Position numbers and translations under genes: made by a program. A stretch of 64,000 bases of DNA from Sorangium cellulosum (GTDB lineage Bacteria; Myxococcota_A; Polyangia; Polyangiales; Polyangiaceae): contig NZ_CP012670.1 of the NCBI RefSeq assembly GCF_004135735.1, forward strand, positions 10,992,501 to 11,056,500, written 5' to 3'. Under the pieces are notes generated by a model. It was not told where the DNA came from. It did no database searches and saw nothing but the letters and a program-made list of their open reading frames with translations. Every line of letters starts with the position of its first letter. Positions within the stretch are counted from its first letter, which is position 1. Shown piece by piece: positions 25,133-34,023 of the stretch.

Positions 25133-27669
25133 TCCACGCGCTCCATCTGCCGCGTGCCGGGCGTGCGCCGCGGGGGCCGCGCGGGCCGCGCGGGCCGCGC
25201 GGGCCGCGCGGGCTGCTGGACGTTGCCCGGCGGGGGCATGTCGCCGTCCATCTCGAGCGCGCCCGCGGGCCCGCCGTCCTGCCCGCTGAACGTGGGCAGC
25301 CCGACCGGCTCGACCGGCGCGTGCTCCCGCGGCTGCTTCGGGCGGGCCTCCTCCTCGAGGCGCGCCCGCTCCTCCTCGGCCAGGATCGACTGCCGGATGT
25401 CCTCGACGAGCCCGTTGGCCCGGCTGAAGTCGCGCGGCGGCTCCCAGGCAGCGCTGTCGCTGAAGACCAGGTAGCGGTCGATGAACTCCTGCCGCTCCTG
25501 CATCTTGCGCTCGAAGATGGCGCGCAGGTCCTCCTGGTCGCGGATGACATAGGGCGTCAGCACGAGCAGGAGGTTCGTCTTCATCTTCTTCTTGGTCCGC
25601 TGCCGGAAGAGGGCCCCGAGCACCGGGATGTCGCCCAGCACCGGGATCTTGGTCTCCGCGGTGGTCGTGTAGTCGCGCACGAGGCCGCCGATCACCACGG
25701 TCTGCTGGTCCCGGACGACGAGGGTCGTGCTCGCCGTGCGCTTGTTGATGGGGATCGCGCCGAGCGCGCCCTCCAGGGTCGGGCCGGCGTCCGAGATCTC
25801 CTCGGTGAGCTCCAGCCGCACCTGGTCCGAGTCGTTGACGTGGGGGATGACCTTGATCTTCGTGCCGACGTCCTGGCGCGCGGCGGTGCCGCCGATGCCG
25901 CCGAGGCCGCCGAGCAGGCCGCCGAGCGCGCCGAGGCCGCCCGCGGCGGCGGCGCCGTTGCCCGCCAGGCCGGCGAGCGAGCTGATCCCGCCCCCCACGT
26001 TGGTCTGGAGCGGGATGTTCTGGCCGATCGAGATCTCGGCCGGCACGTTGTCGGTGGCGAGGATGTGCGGCGTCGCGAGGACGTTGGAGTCGCTGTCCTG
26101 GGCCAGCGCGTGCAGGACCACGCCGAACGCGGGGATCGAGATGCCCGTCCCGAGGATGTTGTTCGACCCCGGGATCTCGGGGCCCCGGACGCCGAGCGCG
26201 AGCGCGCCGAGCTGCGTCGGCACGCCGAGGATCGACGGCTGCGGGTTGTTACCGCCGTAGATCAGGCTGTCGTCCGCGTTCAGCGCCTCGAAGGTGGTGC
26301 CGGCGTGGTAGCCGATGCCGAAGTCGAGCGAACGGTTGACGTTCACGTCCATGATCACCGCCTCGATGAACACCTGCCGCCGCGGCTCGTCGAGCTGGTC
26401 GATCACCTTGCGGAGCTGGGCGAAATCGTGGGGCGACGAGGTGATGAGGAGCTTGTTGCTCGCCTCGTCGCAGGTGACCTTGACCTGGCCCTCGAAGATG
26501 TCGTCGGTCGAGCCGGGCACCGGCGGGGCGTTGCGCGCGGCGCCCCTGCCGCCCACGGCCGGGCCGCCCGCGCTGCCGCCGAGGACCTGGTTCAGCGTCT
26601 GCGACAGCTCCTTGCAGCCGGCGTGCTGGAGCGAGAGCACGTGGACCTGCCCCTCGCCCGACTGCGGCACGTCGAGGCGCTTCAGGATGCCGAGGACGCG
26701 CAGGTAGTCGGGCTCCGAGGCCGTGATGATGAGCGAGTTGGTCCGGTCGTCCGCGATGATGCGGGCGCCCGTGCCGCCGGCGCCGGGCCTGCCCGGCCTG
26801 CCGCCCGGCCCTGCCCTGCCGGGATCGACGATCTCGTTCAGCTTCGTCGCGACCTCCGCGGCGGAGCCGTAGTGGACCGGCTGCACCCAGAGCTGATCGC
26901 CCGCGCCGCCGACGTCGATCTCCTCGACGATCCGGAGCATGCGCTGGATGTTCGTCCCGGTGTCCGTGATGATGAGCAGGTTGCCGGGCGGGTAGACCGT
27001 GACGTCGCCGTCCTTCGACTTGAACTTGTTGAGGACGCCGCCCGCGTCGTTGGCGTCGATGTGGTTCAGCCGGTACATGCGGGTGACGAACCGGTCCTCG
27101 CCGGGCACGGGCGCGGCGGTGCCGTACACGGGCGTCGTCTCCGAGACGGAGCCGGGCGTCTCCACGATCTTGAGGAAGCGCCCGTGGGGGATGACGGTGA
27201 GGTCGTTGGAGGCGAGGATCGACAGGAACGCGCTGTACGCCTCGGCGACGGTCACCTTCTCCGGCGCGTACACCGTGGCCTTGATCTGCCGGAGCTTGCC
27301 GCCGTAGATGAAGCGGCGTCCGGTGATGTTGCTGATCGCCTTCACCAGCTCGGGGAGATCGGCGTCGTCGAGGTTGAAGCTGACCTTGTAGCCGCCGGGC
27401 TTCGGCTTGAACTCGATCTCCTGGACGCCCTGCTTGACCGCCGCGAGCGGGTCGTCATCGGCGCCGGGCGCCGCGCCCGGGGCGGGCGCGCCGGGGCGAG
27501 CGGGGGCGGGCGGCGCGGCCTGGCCAGGGGTCCGCAGCACGGGGGCGTTGCGGTTCGCGGGCTGCGCCGCGGCGGGCAGGGCCGCCGCGGAGAACACGAG
27601 CGCCGCCACCGGCGCGGCGAGGAGGCTCTTCCGGGGGCAGCGGGATCGCTCGAAGGTCGTCATCACCAT
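25129..27669 (-). CDS. gspD: Type II secretion outer-membrane secretin GspD
   Basis: 846 aa. A Sec signal peptide (LLAAPVAALVFSAAALPAAAQ) leads to an N0 domain (VSFNLDDADLPELVKAISNITG), then N1-N3 ring domains (NHIDANDAGGVLNKFK; NSLIITASEPDYLRVLGIL; NKLLITSSPHDFAQLRKVI). The secretin core follows, with signature VPVLGDIPVLGALFRQ and LLVLTPYVI. A Gly-rich insertion (about 555-580) sits in the gate region. The C-terminus is Pro/Arg low complexity with repeated RPA units. An ATG two codons downstream is an alternative start. Confidence 0.95.
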   Translation of the reverse strand: MVMTTFERSRCPRKSLLAAPVAALVFSAAALPAAAQPANRNAPVLRTPGQAAPPAPARPGAPAPGAAPGADDDPLAAVKQGVQEIEFKPKPGGYKVSFNLDDADLPELVKAISNITGRRFIYGGKLRQIKATVYAPEKVTVAEAYSAFLSILASNDLTVIPHGRFLKIVETPGSVSETTPVYGTAAPVPGEDRFVTRMYRLNHIDANDAGGVLNKFKSKDGDVTVYPPGNLLIITDTGTNIQRMLRIVEEIDVGGAGDQLWVQPVHYGSAAEVATKLNEIVDPGRAGPGGRPGRPGAGGTGARIIADDRTNSLIITASEPDYLRVLGILKRLDVPQSGEGQVHVLSLQHAGCKELSQTLNQVLGGSAGGPAVGGRGAARNAPPVPGSTDDIFEGQVKVTCDEASNKLLITSSPHDFAQLRKVIDQLDEPRRQVFIEAVIMDVNVNRSLDFGIGYHAGTTFEALNADDSLIYGGNNPQPSILGVPTQLGALALGVRGPEIPGSNNILGTGISIPAFGVVLHALAQDSDSNVLATPHILATDNVPAEISIGQNIPLQTNVGGGISSLAGLAGNGAAAAGGLGALGGLLGGLGGIGGTAARQDVGTKIKVIPHVNDSDQVRLELTEEISDAGPTLEGALGAIPINKRTASTTLVVRDQQTVVIGGLVRDYTTTAETKIPVLGDIPVLGALFRQRTKKKMKTNLLLVLTPYVIRDQEDLRAIFERKMQERQEFIDRYLVFSDSAAWEPPRDFSRANGLVEDIRQSILAEEERARLEEEARPKQPREHAPVEPVGLPTFSGQDGGPAGALEMDGDMPPPGNVQQPARPARPARPARPPRRTPGTRQMERVE

Positions 27670-27719
27670 CAGTCGGCTCGATGTTTCTGCGTTGATTGAT
27701 AAGGGGGAGGCGGCGCCGC

Positions 27720-28019
27720 TCAGTCGGCGCTCGGCGCGCTCGCGCGCCCGGCCTGGGCGGGGAGCCGCGGCCGCTTCGAGCGGGGTGTCTTGCCCAGGGC
27801 GGTCTTGCTCGTCCCGGTCGTGGCCTCACCGCCGGCCTCCTCCGCGGAGCCCCCCGCGGCGCCGTCGCCGTGGGGCGGGAGGACGGCCTTGGCGATCGAC
27901 ACGAGGACCAGGCTGATGACCCCGACGAACGTGAGCGAGCCGAGGACGAACGTGCCGATGTGCAGCAACGTCCTCCGCAGCAAGCTCCCCTCGTTCAGGC
28001 TCCCGATCCATCGCGCCAT
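27720..28019 (-). CDS. Small single-pass membrane protein in the T2SS operon
   Basis: 99 aa between gspC and gspD. One membrane helix (about 20-46: LHIGTFVLGSLTFVGVISLVLVSIA) is followed by a Gly/Ala/Glu stretch and a basic Ser/Lys/Arg tail. I do not recognise a family. The operon position (50 bp before gspD, 41 bp after gspC) suggests a component or assembly factor specific to this secretion system. It has no lipobox, so it is not a typical GspS pilotin. Confidence 0.7.
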   Translation of the reverse strand: MARWIGSLNEGSLLRRTLLHIGTFVLGSLTFVGVISLVLVSIAKAVLPPHGDGAAGGSAEEAGGEATTGTSKTALGKTPRSKRPRLPAQAGRASAPSAD

Positions 28020-28060
28020 GCCACTACCTGCTTTCGTCCCTGGAGTTCAGTGCGCAGAGC

Positions 28061-29041
28061 TCACTTGATGTTGAAGTCGATGTTCATCGGTTTGCCCTTG
28101 CGGTTGATGCTCACCGTGAGCCGGTCCGCCGTCCGGAGCCGCGCATAGGCCTCGAGGGCCTTCTGCGGATCGCTCATCTCGAACCCGTTGATGCTGGACA
28201 GCCGATCTCCGTTCTCCAGGCCGAGCGTCCCGAGCAGCGAGTCCGGTCGAATCCCGAACAGACGGATGCCGACCACCTTGTCGCCCTCCTTCTCGGGGAC
28301 GATACGCGCAGAGCGCATCAGCTCTCCCTGGTTCTCGAGGATCTGGTCGACGGCGCTGCGCTCCACGTTGAACTCCGTCTCGCTGACCCGCTGGATCTTC
28401 GACGCGATCTCGGGCGGGATCTTCCTGCCGCCGCGGGTGGTGACCGGCTTCCGCGTGCCCGTCGCGGCCGGCGGGGGCGGGGGCGCCGGCGCGGCGCTGA
28501 CGCGCGGGCCGGGGCCCTTGCCGCCCACGATGGCCTGGCACCGCGCGCTGCCGGACGTCAGCCAGACCCGGTCCCACCCGACGTAGTAAACCTTCTGGCC
28601 GCCGATCTCATCCCCCTGACGCCGCAGGATCGCCTTGCCGTCCGAGCCGGCCATGGCCGCGAACGACCACTCGGGATCCTCGGCCTGCGTGATGAGCAGG
28701 ACGCGGGCGTTGTCGCACGACGGGTCCTGGTACGGGTCGCTGTTGATGAGCTCCTGCTGGACGCTCGGGAGCTCGACCGGCTTGCCGTCCAGGGGCCCCG
28801 TCACGGAGTCGAACGGGTTGCGCGAGAGGATCGGCCCGGCGCTGGTCGCGTGGTCCTGGTTCACGGTCGACGCGAGCGACCCCGGGCGCCGCGGCGGCGG
28901 GGGCGGGGCCGGCGGCGCGTCGACCGCGACGCTGGAGGCCACGAGCTGGCCCATGCCAGAGGCCTGGAAATAGGCGGCGAGCGCGATCAGCACGCCGATT
29001 ACCCAGGGAAAATACCGCTTCAGGATCGCGTCGATGCCCAT
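28061..29041 (-). CDS. gspC: Type II secretion protein GspC with PDZ domain
   Basis: 326 aa from ATG 29041, preceded by GAGGAG at 8 bases; a longer in-frame extension upstream has no conserved content. A membrane helix lies at about 11-30 (PWVIGVLIALAAYFQASG), followed by a Pro-rich linker, the HR domain (about 65-165, ARVLLITQAEDPEW, GQKVYYVGWDRVWL) and a C-terminal PDZ domain (about 230-320, VVGIRLFGIRPDSLLGTLGLENGD). GspC links the inner platform to the secretin. It is the first gene of the operon. Confidence 0.9.
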   Translation of the reverse strand: MGIDAILKRYFPWVIGVLIALAAYFQASGMGQLVASSVAVDAPPAPPPPPRRPGSLASTVNQDHATSAGPILSRNPFDSVTGPLDGKPVELPSVQQELINSDPYQDPSCDNARVLLITQAEDPEWSFAAMAGSDGKAILRRQGDEIGGQKVYYVGWDRVWLTSGSARCQAIVGGKGPGPRVSAAPAPPPPPAATGTRKPVTTRGGRKIPPEIASKIQRVSETEFNVERSAVDQILENQGELMRSARIVPEKEGDKVVGIRLFGIRPDSLLGTLGLENGDRLSSINGFEMSDPQKALEAYARLRTADRLTVSINRKGKPMNIDFNIK

Positions 29042-29127
29042 GCGCCCATGCTCCTCTAAGCGAGCTCCATGCCAGCGGTCAATCGCCGGCGCCAGCCCGC
29101 ATTTTCGCGGAAATGCGGAGGCCACCC

Positions 29128-29183
29128 CGCCAAGGTGACGCTCCCCAGCCGCGCGGGGCGGCCCCCTCTGCCAAAGTGACAAA
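29128..29183 (-). promoter_or_regulatory. Candidate binding sites upstream of the T2SS operon
   Basis: In the 208-bp gap upstream of gspC, the top strand at 29169-29183 reads TGCCAAAGTGACAAA, two TGNCAAA half-sites one base apart. A degenerate copy (CGCCAAGGTGACGCT) lies at 29128-29142, 41 bp away. The same double half-site occurs upstream of the ntrC-like gene at 30731. I looked for a sigma-54 -24/-12 element and found none with correct spacing. Confidence 0.4.
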
Positions 29184-29249
29184 CGGATCTTCGCGGGGCG
29201 GCCCCGCGCGCCGGATCGCGCCCTGTTTCCCCGGTCGGCGAGCGCGGCG

Positions 29250-30659
<1,410 letters not shown>

Positions 30660-30730
30660 ACGTCATCATGTCACAAGCGCCGGCGCGCTGTCGAGTCAAG
30701 CACAGGTCTGACAACGTCCGAGCGCAGCCG

Positions 30731-30745
30731 TGACAAACTGGCAAA
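30731..30745 (-). promoter_or_regulatory. TGNCAAA double half-site upstream of the ntrC-like gene
   Basis: Top strand TGACAAACTGGCAAA: two TGNCAAA half-sites one base apart, 72-86 bases upstream of the regulator's start. It matches the pair at 29169-29183 upstream of gspC with the variable half-sites exchanged. A weak -35/-10-like pair (TTGACT at 30699-30694 and TTGTGA at 30676-30671, 17-bp spacer, minus strand) lies between it and the gene. Confidence 0.35.
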
Positions 30746-30783
30746 GCGCCGTGATCTGACTTACGGCGAGGGGATCGGCAGGC

Positions 30784-30901
30784 CCGGGAGGAGGGGCCCC
30801 CTGGGGGCTCACCGGAGGGGCTGGAGTGCAGGCGAGCCACGACAGGGGCTCGCCGGAACGCAAGCCCCGGAGGTGAGCCCCCAGGGGGCCCCTCCTCCCG
30901 G
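30784..30901. repeat. Dispersed palindromic element, copy A
   Basis: Two perfect 30-bp inverted arms (30784-30813 and 30872-30901) enclose a 58-bp core (30814-30871). The core holds its own hairpin GGGGCT...AGCCCC. It shares 55 of 58 core positions with copy B at 33847 (reverse orientation), while the arms of the two copies differ except for their inner ~11 bp. It lies just downstream of the isochorismatase-like gene and upstream of the ntrC-like gene, so it could also act as a terminator. Confidence 0.92.
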
Positions 30902-30910
30902 ACCCCAGGA

Positions 30911-31477
30911 TCAGCGGATCAGCTTCGACAGGTGCTTGAAGTCGCCCGTCCCGGCGACCCTGAGCCAGTCGAAGACGACCGTCTCGGCCGTGGTGATCGT
31001 CGCGCCCGCCGCGCGGCAGAGGTCGAGGCCGGCGAGCCGGTGGTCGTCGCGCCGCGAGGCGACGCCGTCGAGGGGCACGTGGACCGGGACGCCGCGCGCG
31101 GCGAGGTCGCGCACGGTCTGGAACACGCAGACGTGCGCCTCCAGGCCGACGACGATCGCGGCGCGCGGCCCGAGCTGGCTCCACGCGCGCTCGAAATCGG
31201 CGGAATCGCAGGCGGAGAACTCCATCTTGGAGAAGACGGGCGCGCCCGCCTGCTCGAGCCGCTCGGCGATCGGCGCGAGGGTGCGGCCGAGCCCCGCGGG
31301 GTACTGCTCGGTCGCGAGCACCGGCGCGCCGAGCCGCCGCGCCGCCTCGATGAGCACCGTCGCCGCGCGGGTGAGCGCCTCCATCCGGGGCGCCGGCATG
31401 GCGGCCGAGAGCTTGTCCTGCACGTCGACGACGATGACCGCGCTCGCAGAGGGCTCGAGCCTTCGCATGGTGCTCAC
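30911..31477 (-). CDS. Isochorismatase/nicotinamidase-family cysteine hydrolase
   Basis: 188 aa. The catalytic triad is visible: Asp in IVVDVQDKL, Lys in FSKMEFSAC and nucleophile Cys in GLEAHVCVFQT. The family includes isochorismatases, nicotinamidases and YcaC-like hydrolases; the EAHVC form and FSKMEFSA resemble the YcaC/ISOC1 group. The substrate is unknown. The GTG at 31477 overlaps the upstream stop as GTGA, implying translational coupling; an ATG three codons later is the alternative. It ends 10 bp from palindromic element A. Confidence 0.85.
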   Translation of the reverse strand: MSTMRRLEPSASAVIVVDVQDKLSAAMPAPRMEALTRAATVLIEAARRLGAPVLATEQYPAGLGRTLAPIAERLEQAGAPVFSKMEFSACDSADFERAWSQLGPRAAIVVGLEAHVCVFQTVRDLAARGVPVHVPLDGVASRRDDHRLAGLDLCRAAGATITTAETVVFDWLRVAGTGDFKHLSKLIR

Positions 31478-31917
31478 CTCGTGGTCCGGAAGCTCTTGAG
31501 GAACCGGAGCAGGTCGCTCCGCAGGTCGAAGCGCAGGAGCGCCTCGCCGATGACGGCGCCGCCGTCGGTGACGAGGACGCCGGGCAGGACGGTCATCGAC
31601 GAGAGGAGGTCGCCGGCCCGGAGCGTCTTGCGGCCCGCGAAGGCGCAGCGGCGGCCGTCGTTGGCGGTGAACTCGAAGGCGTAGGGCAGGGTGCCGGTGC
31701 GCGCGACGTCGAGCCCGAGCCGCCCGGACAGGTAGCGGTGGTCGGCGAACCCTTCGGCGTCGATCTCGCCCTCGATCTCGACCTCGGGCCTTCGCAGGAA
31801 CTTGCGGAGGCCGCGCGAGCGGGCGCGGATCGTGAACGACATCGGCCGCTCGTCGGCGGGGGAGTCGACCAGGTGGAAGCTCCCGGCCATGGTCTCGCAG
31901 AACTCGAAGCTGGGCAT
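31474..31917 (-). CDS. Conserved hypothetical protein, beta-rich
   Basis: 147 aa, coupled at both ends (its ATG overlaps the ferredoxin stop as ATGA; its stop overlaps the hydrolase start as GTGA). The sequence suggests alternating strands (MSFTIRARSRGLRKFL, EIEGEIDAEGFADH, YAFEFTANDGRRCAFAGRK, GEALLRFDLRSDLLRFL). The layout vaguely recalls the small beta domain attached to some cholesterol-oxidase-like proteins, but I cannot claim membership. There is no signal peptide. The tight operon suggests a shared role with the ferredoxin and the hydrolase. Confidence 0.65.
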   Translation of the reverse strand: MPSFEFCETMAGSFHLVDSPADERPMSFTIRARSRGLRKFLRRPEVEIEGEIDAEGFADHRYLSGRLGLDVARTGTLPYAFEFTANDGRRCAFAGRKTLRAGDLLSSMTVLPGVLVTDGGAVIGEALLRFDLRSDLLRFLKSFRTTR

Positions 31918-32300
31918 CAGGCCTCCGGCGGGGCGCGCCGGGGCGGCGCGGGCAGCGGCGGGCCGGCGGTCGCCTCCGTGAAGTCCTCGGGCGGGAGCAC
32001 GAGCCGCTCGACGCGGCGGTCCGCGGCGAGCGCGTCCACGATCTCGGGGATGTCCTCGGGGGTCACGCGCCCGTAGAAGTAGCCGTCCGGCTGCACGGCG
32101 ATGGCCGGGCCCGCCCAGCAGACGTCGAGGCAGCTCGCGGAGCAGGCGCGCGCCTCGACCTTGGCGAGGCCGCGCTCGGCGAGCGCGACCTTGAGCTGGG
32201 TGTAGATCCCCTCGGCGCCGCGCTGGGCGCAGGAGCCCTTGGGGACCCCGTCCGGCCGCCGGTTGAGGCACACGAAGAGATAGCGTTTTCGCTGGGGCAC
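31917..32300 (-). CDS. Thioredoxin-like [2Fe-2S] ferredoxin
   Basis: 127 aa from a GTG at 32300. The N-terminal KRYLFVCLNRRPDG with C11 and C24 (GSCAQRG), then ACSASCLDVC (C53, C57, C61), follow the cluster-binding layout of the thioredoxin-fold [2Fe-2S] ferredoxins and the NuoE C-terminal domain. The domain closes with GYFYGRVTPEDIPEIV. An Ala/Pro tail follows. It probably shuttles electrons in the cytoplasm. First gene of a three-gene overlapping operon. Confidence 0.88.
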   Translation of the reverse strand: MPQRKRYLFVCLNRRPDGVPKGSCAQRGAEGIYTQLKVALAERGLAKVEARACSASCLDVCWAGPAIAVQPDGYFYGRVTPEDIPEIVDALAADRRVERLVLPPEDFTEATAGPPLPAPPRRAPPEA

Positions 32301-32404
32301 GGGGCCGATCCTCGGGCGGCGCGGGCTCCGGGTCAAGCTGGCCGGCCGCGGGCCAGGCGCCGGACCTCGACGCGGCGGCCGTGCGGGCGGGGCGCTGGTG
32401 GCCC

Positions 32405-33028
32405 TCAGGCGCCCGCCTCCGCGGCGCGCTGCGCGCGGCGGCGGCGCAGCGCCAGGGTCGCGAGACCGATCGGCGTCACGGCGACGACGGCCGGGAGGCC
32501 GATGGCGGCCGACACGAGGCCTCCGAGGCTCGCGAGCGCCAGCGTGAGCACGTCGCCCGCGGTCGGCCCGGCGACCGGCTCGTCCACGCGCATCTCCCTG
32601 CGGAGATCGCCCACCGTCCGATCGAGCAGCGCCTCGAAAGGACGGCCGTACAGGCTCTCGCTGCGGCGCCCACGGAGGAACGCGCGCACCGTCCGGCGCG
32701 GGGCCGAGACGAGCCCCGCGACGAGACCGCCCAGGTTGAGCTGCCACGCGGCGACGAAGTCCTTGCAGCCGGCGCCGAGCTCCCAGGCCGAGATCTCGAA
32801 CTCGCCGATCGTGCTCGTGTCGTAGCCCGTGAGCACGTGGTGCAGGTCGTGGAACCGCACGGCGCGCACGCGCGCCCGGGTGTTCGGGAACGGGACGGGC
32901 AGGGGGCCGAGCTTGAAGTCGACCCACGCGTCGCCGTACCCGCCATCCGCGCCGAACGCGTTCACCTCGAAGTAGATCGCCCGCGCCTCTCGCATCGTGA
33001 GGTCTTCGTCGTAATGCACCAGCACCAT
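32405..33028 (-). CDS. Coq4-like protein with HDxxHx11E motif and C-terminal membrane hairpin
   Basis: 207 aa from ATG 33028. Residues 60-76 (HDLHHVLTGYDTSTIGE) give H60-D61, H64 and E76, the exact HDxxHx11E metal motif of the Coq4 family, with the characteristic HVLTGY. Coq4 acts in ubiquinone biosynthesis. Unlike typical Coq4, this protein ends with two hydrophobic helices (about 160-195) and a basic tail. It is transcribed divergently from a TetR regulator across a palindromic operator, so it is probably inducible rather than housekeeping. Confidence 0.7.
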   Translation of the reverse strand: MVLVHYDEDLTMREARAIYFEVNAFGADGGYGDAWVDFKLGPLPVPFPNTRARVRAVRFHDLHHVLTGYDTSTIGEFEISAWELGAGCKDFVAAWQLNLGGLVAGLVSAPRRTVRAFLRGRRSESLYGRPFEALLDRTVGDLRREMRVDEPVAGPTAGDVLTLALASLGGLVSAAIGLPAVVAVTPIGLATLALRRRRAQRAAEAGA

Positions 33029-33043
33029 GGCAGTACCTCGCTC

Positions 33044-33072
33044 AATGACTAAGGTCACTGACCATGGTCATT
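33044..33072. promoter_or_regulatory. Palindromic operator between Coq4-like and tetR-family genes
   Basis: A 29-bp near-perfect palindrome, AATGACtaaGGTCA, a central C, then TGACCatgGTCATT (12 of 14 positions pair). It lies 15 bases upstream of the Coq4-like start and about 75 bases upstream of the regulator start, in an AT-richer island. TetR-family proteins bind such sites; autoregulation and repression of the divergent gene is the simplest reading. An extra half-site (AAGGTCAGTAC) lies at the regulator's own start. Confidence 0.75.
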
Positions 33073-33145
33073 CTTGTTGCTGGGTACGTCAAGGGAAAAT
33101 GAGGCTTGACGCTGAATTCAACGCGGAACACACGTTGCTGGTTCA

Positions 33146-33832
33146 GTGAGCAAGGTCAGTACACGGCGGACGACGCGAAGGAAGGGCGCGCCCGCGCCGG
33201 ACGCGCCCGGCGCGGGGGCGCAGGAGGTCGAGCGCGGCGGGCGCGCGCAGCAGAAGCTCGACACCCGCCGCCGGATCCGGGACGCCGCGTGGGCGCTCTT
33301 CACCGAGCTCGGGTACGAGGAGACGACGACGAAGGCGGTGGCCGAGCGCGCGGAGGTCGCGGCGGGGACGGTGTTCGTGCACGCGCGCGACAAGGCGGAC
33401 CTGCTCATGCTCGTGATGCACGACCGGCTCGGCGCGGCGGTCGACGCGGCGTTCGAGACGCTGCCGCGCAGGGAGCCCCTGCTCGGCCAGCTCATGCACG
33501 TGTTCCAGGCGCTGTTCGCGATGTACGGCGAGCACCCGCGCGTGGCGCAGGCGTTCGTGAGGGCGTACCCCGGCGCGGCCGGCCCGAACGGAGAGCGGAT
33601 GAGCGCGCTCACCTTCGCCTTCCTGCACCGCATCGCGGGCCTGGTGCGCGACGCCCAGGCGCGGGGTGAGGTCGCCGCCGACATCGACCCGCTCGCCGCG
33701 GCGCACAACGTGTTCGCCCTCTATTTCGCGGCGCTCCTGTCCTGGCTCAGCGGCTTCGTGACGCTCGGCGCCGCGCTGGATCCGGTGCTGAAGAACGCGC
33801 TCGCCCTCCAGCACCGCGGGCTCCGGGCCTGA
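33146..33832 (+). CDS. TetR/AcrR-family transcriptional regulator
   Basis: 228 aa from a GTG start. A basic, Ala/Gly-rich N-terminal extension (about 1-38) precedes the TetR DNA-binding domain (RRRIRDAAWALFTELGYEET...AVAERAEVAAGTVFVHARDK, about 40-90). The C-terminal ligand domain is helical and divergent. The intergenic palindrome at 33044 is a likely target. Palindromic element B follows 14 bp after the stop. Confidence 0.9.
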   Translation: MSKVSTRRTTRRKGAPAPDAPGAGAQEVERGGRAQQKLDTRRRIRDAAWALFTELGYEETTTKAVAERAEVAAGTVFVHARDKADLLMLVMHDRLGAAVDAAFETLPRREPLLGQLMHVFQALFAMYGEHPRVAQAFVRAYPGAAGPNGERMSALTFAFLHRIAGLVRDAQARGEVAADIDPLAAAHNVFALYFAALLSWLSGFVTLGAALDPVLKNALALQHRGLRA

Positions 33833-33846
33833 GCGCGCCCCGGCCT

Positions 33847-33970
33847 GCGCCGGGTGGCGCAGCGCGCGGGGGGCTCACCTCCGGGGCTCGCGTTCCGGCG
33901 AGCCCCTCTTGTGGCTCGCCTGCACTCCAGCCCCTCCGGTGAACCCCCCGCGCGCTGCGCCACCCGGCGC
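33847..33970. repeat. Dispersed palindromic element, copy B
   Basis: 33-bp inverted arms (33847-33879 and 33938-33970, one mismatch) around a 58-bp core (33880-33937). The reverse complement of the core matches core A at 55 of 58 positions. In this copy the internal hairpin is longer (GGGGCTCG paired with CGAGCCCC). The outer arm sequence (GCGCCGGGTGGCGCAGCGCG) differs from copies A and C. It lies immediately downstream of the tetR-family gene. Confidence 0.92.
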
Positions 33971-34023
33971 CGCGTCGCCGCGGACGTCGATCCATCGCCG
34001 CGGCGGGGCGCTACGCTGGCCGC

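Noticed and set aside
22122..25550. 1142-codon fusion reading as a single GspF-containing protein
   Set aside because: The upstream part is an out-of-frame shadow of gspE; the GTG at 23348 with a good ribosome site gives a standard-length GspF.
29042..29249. Sigma-54 promoter upstream of gspC
   Set aside because: TGGC and GC elements occur but never with the required GG-N10-GC spacing on the correct strand.
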